This document shows, piece after piece, positions 47,230 through 57,405 of a stretch of 64,000 nucleotides of DNA; position 1 is the first letter of the stretch, and each line of letters begins with the position of its first letter. This DNA comes from Eucommia ulmoides. Its lineage: Eukaryota > Streptophyta > Magnoliopsida > Garryales > Eucommiaceae. The DNA lies in assembly GCA_016647705.1 (NCBI GenBank), contig CM028327.1, positions 42,906,017 through 42,970,016 of the forward strand, given 5' to 3'. The notes beneath the pieces are model-generated. The model ran no database searches, had not been told where the DNA came from, and worked only from the letters and a program-made list of their open reading frames with translations. A program made the position numbers and the translations under genes.

Positions 47230-47667
47230 TTATATATTATCCACCATTTTTTTTCCCAATAAATACACCAAAATACCACGTTTGGTTACTGTTTCTTTTC
47301 CATGATATTTTTATTTTTGCTATCAAAATTTTGAGATTCAAAAAAAAAAAAAAAAAAAAAACCACTAACCAAACTCCACTTAAACAACCTTGTTTTAGAG
47401 TTTCATTGATTTTTTTTTTTTTTAGTTTTACAATAAGATATGTCCGGGTCAACTTATACAAATTTCGACTAATCACTTATCGAGCAATCTTAATTAAGGA
47501 CGCATTTTCCCACATCAGACTGGAGTATTTCGAAGGAGAGTCAAATCATGATTAATAAGAAAAAATGCAATTCCTTTTGGCAGCCGGACTAACAATCCTT
47601 TCATAGAATTTCATTGATCATCAAACCCTAAAAAATGCCAAAAATAAAAAATCCTAAAAATAAAAGC
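47230..47667. other. 3' flank of the INT pseudogene, A/T-run rich
   Basis: Contains a run of about 24 A bases near 47340 and a T-run near 47410. No gene. It would include the 3' UTR of the minus-strand transporter copy. Confidence 0.5.
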
Positions 47668-48364
47668 CTAACAACAATCATCTTTCCAAGAATTCGAGTA
47701 CCCATTTCTCAGCATTTTCTCTATCTCCTCAAAATGCAACCCTTTCGTCTCCGGCACCAGAAAGAAGATCGCCACCAGCCCCACCGTCGAAACTGCAGAG
47801 ATAAACAGGAACGCTATGCTAGATCCGACGGCGTGTGTCAACAACAAGAACGAGTCGTTGACGATCAGGGTGGACAACCAGTAGGCTACCGCCGCCGATT
47901 CCCCGGAATCTCAGTGGATATATCTCGGAGTTGATGATCCAGGGGACGGTGCCCATTCCGGGAGAGTAGACGACGACGTAGAGGATGAGAAAGACGATAC
48001 CGATAATGCCAATTCTGGTCGGACAACCGTCGTTGTACCAGTTGTGGCCGGAGGCCATGCATGCGGCCGTTACATTGTCGGCCCTGGACATGCACGCGCC
48101 ACTGCTGAGCTGGTTATATGATAATATAATATTCAGAAAAATAAATCAATTAATAAATGAATTTTGCAATTCACTATATCTCCAGATATGCTAATTTTTG
48201 AAAAATTCAATAATTCTATTAAAAATATAAAATGAGGCTTTAAAAAGTATTATAATTTTTTAAATTAAAAATTATAATATTTTTATGTTGTATAAAAACT
48301 TTGAACTTTTGAAAAAAATTATTGTATTAACTGGACTGCATAGGTAAATTTTTTAAGTTTGTCG

Positions 48365-48605
48365 GTTGTTCACTAAAAAACCTTTAAAAATAAAATTTTG
48401 GTGAACAATATATAAAATTAAAATTTTAATTCATACCGTCCATGTAACAATTTTTTAAGAAATCCAAAATTACTGTAATTTTTTTATTTAAAAAAATTAT
48501 AGTAACTTTTATGGAGTACAGTATCTTTTGATTTTTTTATAATAATTTTAAACTTCTGAAAAAATTATTATAGCGCGGATGATATAAAATATAATTTTAA
48601 TTTCG
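48365..48605. repeat. Fold-back (MITE-like) repeat in intron 5
   Basis: 'attaaaattttaattcat...gtccatg...aattttttaagaaatcc' on the left is repeated as its reverse complement on the right ('aaacttctgaaaaaattattatagcgcgga'). Related text appears at 49650-49765 and 53625-53860. Ends not exactly fixed. Confidence 0.6.
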
Positions 48606-50335
48606 CGAAATGTTTAAAAAAAATAGTAAATTATTTCAAGAAAGACTAATCATACTTTGTGCCCCTGAAGTTTATATTTAATCACAAATCGGTCCTAAAG
48701 TTTTCAAATTCATTCAAAACAATTATGATTCCTGTCTAATTGGTCCAATCGGGCAATTTTTTTTTGCCGGACAAAGTCATTAGACTTGCACACAAGCGGA
48801 AAAATACTGGTATAAAAAAATTAATTACAAGTGTGATTGGAAATTGTTTCCTAATTGAGTCATAAATGTGTAACTTGAGCCAATTAAACTCCAAAACTAA
48901 AGTTTTAAGGATTAACGTGTAATTTGTAGAAAATAATGGGTGCAAAGTGTAATTTAAATGATTACCTTGTTGTCTAAATTTGCGCAAAATCCACAACCCA
49001 CCCTCAAGCATCCCGTGCAATCCCAGTTCATCATTTCCGTCGATCCGATGTACGCCTTACACGTGGCATTCATCCCGAGGGACCCCGTTTGGTCCACGTC
49101 GATGCCCGGCGAAGTAACGTCGGCGACGTAGAATGTCGCCGCCAGCATCAGGAGACAAGCGATGTTCCCCAACATGGAGATGATCATCAGGCTCCGGCGT
49201 CCGTACCGGTCGACGATGGACATTCCGATCACTGATCCGGCGGTGTTGAGGCCGGAGGTGACGAGCGAGAGGGCGAAAGCCGCCTTTTTGGTTGAGTAGC
49301 CGGTGAACTGGATGATGGCCCGACTGTAGTACATGACGGTGGTGATTCCCAAGAACTACCGCGCGACTTGGGCAGCGACGCCGGCGTGGAGTCCACGCCG
49401 GGAAACGACGTTGGCCCAGGCTTCCCGGAGGTGGACAAAGATGTTGCCGTCGCCGACGTAGCCTTCGGTGGTCCTCTCCTCCGCCGTCAACGAGTTCAGG
49501 TAGTGCATTTCGATCTCGAGCTCCTCCGGCAAGTAGATTTTTTATAAGGTTTCCCTCGCCCAGAGGCCCCTTCCCTGGAGGTAGCCGCCGGCGCCGACGT
49601 TTGGTGAGTAATTTTTTCAAAAATGCAAAATTATTATAATACATGAAAACTACTATAATTTTCACAGCAATTTGTATAGCGTGTAAGATTTTTGGATTTT
49701 GACAGTAATTTTATACTTCAAAAAAATAATTATAACGCGTGGATAAAATTTTAATTTCTTACCCTTTTCATTAAATTTTTTTTTTTTAATTTGAAAAATT
49801 AATTATATAAAAATATTAAATAGACGAAGATATAATAAGAACAAATTTTATTAAAAAGCAATTAAAAATACATTTTAATGAAAATGAAAATATGTTTTCA
49901 TATTCATATAAAAATTTATTTATTTTTTTGTCAAAAAATAGATGAGCCAAAAAATTGTCTTAAAATATTTTTTATAAACATATTTAAAATCATTTTATTT
50001 TTTATTTTTAAAATTATATCTTTTCAGTGCAAAATAATCATACTTAAATATTAAATTTATTTTTATATTAAATATTATATTATTAGTAAAAAGGAGAATA
50101 ATGGAAACCTTTCTGTAAAGCCATTGAGGAGACTCGGGGAGTGACAACATGAGTACAAATTGAACGAGTGCTGGAATTGTTGAAGCGCCAAGCATCAAAC
50201 GCCAACTCTCACCGACCTAAATTCAAAAACAAATTAATAGAAACATGATAACGACTATTGTATTGAAATTATTTCTTTTAATTTATAAGAACAGAAATAA
50301 GAAACACGTTTACCTACAACATTTAGGTAGTGTTT

Positions 50336-50941
50336 GGTAACCGTTTCTGTTTCCATTCCAGCAGTGGGATGGGAATTTTGTTTTCGTCTTGGGAGTAGAA
50401 TTGCGTTTGGTAACGATAATTTTTTTTTTGTTTTGGGAAGAGAATTGTGTTTGGTAACGATTTTATCCTAAAATCTTTTTTTTTTTTTTTTTTTTTTTTC
50501 TGTTTTGGCCGGCCGGCAGTGGCGCCGTCGCCGGCCGGCCGGCGGTACTCCGGCGCCGACGCAAACAAGACGACGGCACTCCGGCGAAGGCCGAGCGGCA
50601 GTGACGGATGAGTAACAGTGGCCGAAAAAAGTGGCCGGAAAGTTTTCCGGCCGCAGATAACCGGCGACGGTAACCGTAGGTGGCCGGCGGCGGCGGGCGG
50701 ACGGTGGCCGGCCACGGCGGACAACAGTCGGACGATGGATGAACAGTGACCGTATGTTTTGAAAATGGAATAGGAATAATGAGAAACAACTTTTTTTTGT
50801 TTCTCATTTCTTAAGAAAAAAGTTGACACAATTCTTAAATGGAAATGAAATGGAAACGGAAACAAAAATTACCCAACGCTATTCCCAAATAGAATTCCCA
50901 AAAATCTGGGAATGGAATGGAAACGGTTACCAAACGGGGCC
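50336..50941. mobile_element. PIF/Harbinger-like MITE (606 bp) in intron 3
   Basis: Terminal inverted repeats: left 'ggtagtgtttggtaaccg' and right, as reverse complement, 'ggccccgtttggtaaccg', continuing with 'tttccattcc'. The flanks are TTA on both sides (50333-50335 and 50942-50944), the target duplication of PIF/Harbinger elements. The core (50500-50740) is very rich in 'ggccggc' and 'ccggcg' palindromes, unlike the AT-rich ends. The minus-strand frames crossing it are not coding. Confidence 0.85.
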
Positions 50942-53164
50942 TTAATTTGTTCCTTTTTTTTCCTTTAAATGTATGGTGGTTAGAATGGTGGTGGTGACCA
51001 ACGGACTAATGGTGGACGACGGGGTAGTAGTGGTAATAGTTTTGCGGGATTGAATAGGAATCAATGTTTTTCTCTCTTTTTTATTTTTTTTATTTTTTTT
51101 TGTTTCACAAATTATTAAAAAAATCGGGAATTACTCCCAAATCATTCTCAAAATTTTGAGAACACGAACGTGTTTACCAAATGCGTTTTTGTACATTAAT
51201 CTCAAAATTTGTAAGCGAAAATAGAAATCGAGGAACGAAAAAGTTAGTGTTTTTATTTTCAAATTTATGTCCCAAAAAAAATCTAAACACTTATATCTGG
51301 AAAATCTAGACTCTATTTATTAAATTAAAGATCAACATTTATTTGTTATAAAAGTTGAATGACTAAATAGAACATTTACTAAAACTATAGGAAGAGATAG
51401 TGTAATTTACGTGGCGAATAATAATTTATTTATTTTTATATATCCACGAGTGTCCCTACCTATCTAGAAATTTCTTAATAATACGGGTTGTGATATTGGG
51501 TAATCAGGAAAATCTTACATTTATGAAAATCAGTTTCAATAAATACACTTGAAATTGGCCACCGGTAATCAACAAAATGCTGGAGCCGACATGCGCTCCT
51601 CTGCTTTTATGAGGCGAAATTTCTTATATGTAAAGTGGCATTGTCATGGACGCCATTCCGACGCCGAAACCGAACACTACCCTTCCAACGATCATTACAA
51701 ATGGAGTTGGAGATACTGCCATTACTATCACGCCGATGAAATATAGTAAATCCGTCATAAAAATCGATGTTCTCCGGCCGTACTTATCGTTGATCGAACC
51801 ACCAACGGCGGCACCAACAATGGCTCCAGTAATGCCCGAGTGCAGTATGGTTTCCTATGAATTGGAGAATAAGGCAACGTTTATAAGTACATAATTAAAA
51901 GGGCAACCCAGTGCTACAAAACTTTCGTTATGCGTGGGGTCCAGAGAAGGGTCGAACTATTTAAGTCTATTGTATGTAACCTTACCTTGCTTTTTTTTTG
52001 CAAGAGGCTGTTTGTAAGTACATAATTGTGGGAACAAAATTGGAATTAGAATAAACGCACGTAAAATATTAGAAATTTAGATGTGTTTTATTTTTTTGGG
52101 TATTTTATCATGGGCTCTAAGACCCACTGCTGATTTATTATTATACTCATGTAGCCATTTAAATTTAGAAAAAAAAAATATGGTAATTGTTTGTTGTACA
52201 GTAACATTTACATCCTCTCATTTATTATGTTACTGTTGACATTATTGTTGTATAACAACATTTGCATTAACTCATTTATTATGTTGCTATTAATATTGTT
52301 AATGGCGAAATTAAAATTGTGGGAACAAAATTGGAATTAAAAATAAAAGCACTTAAAATATCAAAAATTTAGATTTGTTTTATTTTTAATTCCAATTTCA
52401 AAACCCTAATCCGTTTAGATTTGTTTTATTTTTAATTCCAATTTCAAAACCCTAATCCGAGGCAATCAAGTGCCTTCGGGTGAGATATTTGAAGAAAAAA
52501 ATAATTTATAAAAATAAAATTTAAAAGTCAAAATTATTTGTAAATAATAAAAAAAAATTTAAACAGTTTGTTAAACGGGTATTAAATTGAATTAACTAAA
52601 TTTTTTTTTTTAAATAGGTATAAATTAAAAAAAGATTTTTTTTTATATTGTTCTTGAAATAAACTAATTATATTTTTTTATATGTTTATTTTTATATAAT
52701 ATTTTAGTTAAAATCAACTAAAATATCAATAAAAAATAAAATAAAATAATTTGATAATAATAAAAATAAATTAATTAAAAGATAAAAATAAATAAATAAA
52801 TAATATTTCCCAAAAATAAAAATAAAAAAATAGTGAGTTGATGTACCTCTGACAATGTGTTCTTATGAGCCTCTTTAAAGTCATCACTAATGGAAAGGAT
52901 AGACCCAGACATAACACCTATTTTCCAATAACAACCCCATTAGTATTATTTTTTACATTTAAGTCCACAAATAATTTTAAAATTTCAATTTGAACCCTTT
53001 AATTTGTGTTTTGAAAAAAAACACAATTTTTTTTCAAAGGGATGTTTGGTTGAGAATTCGAGTAGTATTTTTCATTTTTCAAAAATTCAAAATAATATTA
53101 ATTTTTTTTAAAAATACTTTCACGAAATATTTTTGTCAATAACGTAATTTTTTTTTAATATTAC

Positions 53165-53620
53165 AATTTAGGAAAAATTATAATTTTTGTCCCTAAAGTA
53201 GGAACTGGGATGTTTATGTAAATCATGAGATTTATCAAATAGCACCTTTGATTTTTCACGTTTCACATTTGTTGTTTCAATCCTGCAAAATTGAAAACGC
53301 ATTTAATGATTTTGGATGAAAAATGGGTTGTGCTCAATTTTTGACCTTCTAAAAACGATATTTCGCCATTTCATCAGTCCACTAAATCTAATACTTTATT
53401 TTTCTAACTTTTTTCTAACAACGATTCGTTAGGGCAATATGTCTTAAATTTGATGAAGTGACAAAAATATACCCATTAGAAGACTACATACTGATCACAA
53501 TGCATTCTCCATCTAAAGTTGTTAATAACGTTTTCAATTTTGCCAGATTGAAACAAAATGTGAAACGTGAGGAATAGAAAATGCAAAAAAAAAAAAAAAA
53601 AAAAACTTAAACTTTAGGAG
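53165..53620. repeat. Fold-back MITE-like repeat in intron 1
   Basis: 'tttgtccctaaagta' and 'cacgtttcacatttgttgtt' on the left recur as complements on the right ('aaacaaaatgtgaaacgtg', 'cttaaactttagg'), with 'gcaaaattgaaaacg' on the inner side of both arms. The arms surround a unique centre at about 53340-53470. A partial relative lies near 61385-61520. Confidence 0.75.
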
Positions 53621-53624
53621 TTTT

Positions 53625-53860
53625 TTATGAACAATTCACAAAATTAAAATTTTAACTCATGCAGTCCACGCTCTATAGTAATTTTTCCAAAAGTCCAAAG
53701 TTAATGTAATTTTTTTCATGTAAAAAATTATAGTAACTTTAATGACGTGAAATGACTTTTGGACTTTTAATAACATTTATAGATTTCTAGAAAAATTACT
53801 ATAGAATGTGAACGACATGGACTAAACTTTTAATTTGTTGTTTGCCAAAAAACCCTATTT
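53625..53860. repeat. Fold-back repeat of the 48365 family in intron 1
   Basis: The left arm 'cagtccacgctctatagtaa' and its complement on the right ('ttactatagaatgtgaacg') flank an AT-rich centre. Same family as 48365-48605. Confidence 0.65.
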
Positions 53861-54499
53861 TTCTGACAATAATTTTAATTTAAATTTTTTTGACAATAAT
53901 TTTTCTCACGAATTCAGCTGACAAATATCATGAGTTTCTTTATTTTTCAACATCATATTTCAGTCAATCATACCGTTTTTAATTTTAAGATGTTAATAAT
54001 AAATATTATTTTTTATTATTTTTTCAAACTTAAACCAAACAACATTTCATAATTTTCAAAAACTATTTTTTAAACCATCAAAAACTTTTTTTAAAAAATA
54101 AATTAACCAAACAGACCCAGAGAATTTTAACATCAATCTAATTGCAACACTGTAAACCACTGCACGATCAGTGTATCAATTTTAATCAGATAAATAATTC
54201 AAAATTGAAAAAAAAAATCATTTCCCCCCCCCCCCTCCCCAAAAAAAAAAAAATTAAAAAATGGGAAAAGTATAACAATTTAAAATTGAATTATTTCCAA
54301 AAAAAAAAAAAAAAAAAAAGCCACACACAGTTGCACACTTTGAAACACACACAAGATTACCTGTATTATAGCCAAATATAAGGCCAGCAATGCCAGCAGA
54401 AAAAGTGAGCCTGATAGTATAAGGTGTTCCCAATGATGTTCTCCAACATTCTCTCAACTATGCCTTTTCATCCTCCCCTATTAACCCTACTCCCCCCAT

Positions 54500-55415
54500 A
54501 TATATATATATATTAACCCTCGATATTGGCTTAAGCCTTCCCGGATCCAACCTTCTCTGAACTCTTTTGACCCCGCCGGCTTTCTCACCCGATCCCTTTC
54601 TTTTCAAATACTTCAATCTGCAAAAAAAAAAGAAGGAAATATTACGTTAAAAAAATACAGAGAAATTTAACAGTTTAAACAACGAAATTAAATTTTAAGT
54701 GAGTAAAATAATAAAAATATTATACACTTCAAACCAAACAAACTCTATTTTTTTTTTTGAAGAATTTTGATTTTTTTTTAAAAAATTATTCTCGAAAACG
54801 TGCTTGTTTTTTATTTTTTATTTTTCAAAAAAAAGGGAAAAATGTTAAAGTTTGCAAACAAAATGAACTCTCGAAATTGCTTTATACTTATAATTAATTA
54901 AAAACATTTTTTTATAAACCCATTCGGTTTAGATAAATCTCCGTTAAACCACTAAAAAATATTTTTAATTTTCTGAATCTGACGTTGATCTTCGTAAGCA
55001 TATTTTAGAGAGAGAGAGTGTGTGTTCACCTCAAGGTTTTGTTGTGTTCTTTTCCCTTTCTAAAGTCCTCTTTTACGATGAATAAAAAACAAAACAAAAA
55101 AAAATTTGAATAATATATATATATATATATATACACGTATATATCCAAATTTAGACTTTTTTAATTTAGACTTTTTTCAGTATTTATTTTATTTTGAAAA
55201 AAAAAAATTAAGTTCACCTTAATTTTAGGATATAAATGTGAAATTATATGTAGACTATTTTTTTGTTAAATAAAAGTTATTACCATAATAGAAAAATAAC
55301 TGAACATGACCACGCAATAACGGTTTGTATACCATTATAGATATATCATTTTTTTATAATTATTATTTTTTGAATTATATTATTTTAGATAAAAAAAAAA
55401 AAAATTTGAAAAGGG
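54500..55415. other. Intergenic AT-rich DNA upstream of the INT pseudogene
   Basis: Promoter side of the minus-strand transporter copy. Holds a short AG/GT microsatellite (about 55007-55025) and a TA repeat (about 55113-55132). No gene seen. Confidence 0.5.
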
Positions 55416-56664
55416 AAAATTACCTGTTAAACCCGCTATTAATAGTAATCTACCAATAAAACTCACCTACTTTTTCTTGCACCAAAAACTCTCATGCTGA
55501 CAATTTCTTGCACCGATTAATCTTTTTTTTAAAAACGATCGGCGACGAGATTATTGAAATGTTTCTCCCGTGATTTTACGCGAGCATCGCCTTGCCGCTG
55601 TCGCCAACGCCATCGCAACCCAGATTTGCCGTTGTCACTGTCGAGATCCAACGCACTCCCGCCATCGCCGTCTAGATCTTACGTCTTCCCCACCGTCGCC
55701 GTCCAGATCTGACTTCTCCGCCACCTTCGCAGCTCAGATCTAAGCATTTCAATGGATGTCGTCACCTTATTTCTGTTCTATTTCAATCTGGTGGGATTTT
55801 CAATGGATGTTGGCGTTGACAATAACAATAGTGTTGAGCGTTGCGGCAGCCGCACATTCTTACCAGAAAGTGATTAGAGGCTTTGGAGTTCTTTTTTTAC
55901 TATTTACGCATTGCACCCTGCAATTTGCAGTTTTTGTTTACTTAGATGCAGAGAATTTGTAGTAAGAGAAACGTAGATCTGTGTTAGTATTACATGTAAC
56001 ATCTCTTTGAAATATAGTGAGAGAAATGTGGGTCTGTGATAATGTGGGTCGTGTTAGTGAGAGAAATTAAAAATCACATTAATGTTACATGTAACATCTA
56101 CTGAAATATAAATATTACATATAACATCTACATATAAATATGTTTAATTTGCATGTAACATCAATTAAAAATAATTATTGATATAGATATTACATGTAAC
56201 ATCCATTGAAAATATATTTTAAAATAATTACTGATTATAAATATTATATGTAACATCCATTGAATTTATTTTTTTTGAATTTTAGCAATATTAGACAGTG
56301 TTACATTCAACACACATATTGAAAGAGGCGTCACAAGGGTGATAATCAGATGTATCGCAATATTGGATAAAAAAATTACAATTGGCTATTATTTTAGACA
56401 TTGCTTTTAGATGTTACATGTAACATCCACGCATAATACGCTTCATACATAAAAAAAAATATGATTAGTATATCGTAAAAAAAATGACATTTTATTAGAT
56501 TAATACAGTGTAAAAATATTAATTTTACAACATCAGAAACTACGAAAAAAATAGTGTGTTTTGATGTTCGCATTGAAAGTTACATATAAGGACTATTTTG
56601 GTAAAAAAAACACAAAAGGAGCTATTGGTGCACGAAAAGAGTAGCGGGTTTGATCGGTAGTTTT
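55416..56664. mobile_element. Putative fold-back transposon with TTACATGTAA palindromes
   Basis: Outer ends are imperfect inverted repeats: left 'aaaattacctgttaaacccgc' in two parts and right, as reverse complement, 'aaaactaccgatcaaacccgc'. Both are followed by 'cttgcacca'/'cgtgcacca' text. Inside, a GC-rich segment with repeated 'cgccgtc.agatct' (55560-55745) is followed by an AT-rich segment (55990-56430) with at least seven copies of TTACATGTAACATC or close variants. The small frame at 55756-55962 has hydrophobic residues but no recognised domain. The class of the element is unknown to me. Confidence 0.5.
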
Positions 56665-57405
56665 CATCGCCTTTTAGGACTTCTCGGTCATCACTCTTTT
56701 TTTTTAATAAGCCAATTTTTTATTTTATTTTCGTAATATAAATAAGATTAATTGAGAAACGAAAATATGATTTTTATATTTTGGAAAAAAAAAAATTCAG
56801 TCATTGAAATTAAATTTTTTATCTAAATTTCATAAAAAATGGTCAAAATTACTCTTTTTTTAATTTTTCATTTTATCTTGTTTTTGTTGAAAAAAGAAAA
56901 AATAAATAAAAATAGAGAGCAAATTTTTTTCTCTTTTTATTACTTTTAAAGATTATATTTAAATAAAAAATATAGAAAATTTAATTTATTTTATATTATT
57001 TGAATAAAATATGAATTTGTGAGTTTATTCGAGTGTAGAACTCTAACTAGTTAACCCGCATACTGTAACCTGTCCCAACTCACATACTATTGGACGGTTT
57101 AAAGTTCAAATTAGCCAAAACCGCATAGTATCGATTTGGTCTGTGGTTTTGGCCCAAACCGCCCCAATCCGCCTGCTACACACTCCAAAGTAGAAGGTTG
57201 TGATGTGTAGATTTTTAAAGTATAGGGATTAAAACAAAATAAAACAAAAGTATAAGGGGTATAAAAGCAATTAGTTCTTTTAACTCATTCTTTCAATTTT
57301 CAGATACGCGTATCTCTACTCTCGGTCTTCGCCGTTCTCTCTCGCCGGTCGCCGGCGATATGAAACCTAGTTGAAGTCGTTGAAGATGATTTGATTCGTT
57401 AAGCC
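56665..57405 (+). promoter_or_regulatory. Upstream region and 5' leader of the PPR gene with two tiny uORFs
   Basis: AT-rich to about 57290, then a pyrimidine-rich leader ('ctctactctcggtcttcgcc'). Two minimal upstream frames precede the start: ATG at 57360 (four codons then TGA) and ATG at 57386 (two codons then TGA). They may lower translation of the main frame; this is inferred from position only. No clear TATA box was identified. Confidence 0.5.

Larger units (their letters stand above)
47668..54499 (-). pseudogene. Inositol transporter of the INT2/3/4 type, pseudogene with six exons
   Basis: An MFS sugar/inositol:H+ symporter of the plasma membrane by family. Exon 1 (54499-54361) has 'FSAGIAGLIFGYNTG', exon 2 (52917-52847) 'SISDDFKEAHKN', exon 3 (51854-51519) 'GAIVGAAVGGSINDKYGRR' and 'MASMTMPLYI', exon 4 (50216-50109) 'LMLSLPESPQWLYRK'. 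Exon 5 (about 49640-48966) has 'VDRYGRRSLMIISM' and the Cys-rich loop 'NWDCTGCLRVGCGFC', and exon 6 (48109-47668) 'MGTVPWIINSEIYPLRFRG' and 'VPETKGL'. The Cys-rich loop separates INT2/3/4 from INT1. In-frame stops lie at 54458-54460, 51624-51626, 49542-49544 and 49356-49358, and the frame shifts near 47890, so no full protein can be made. Splice sites remain canonical. Confidence 0.88.
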
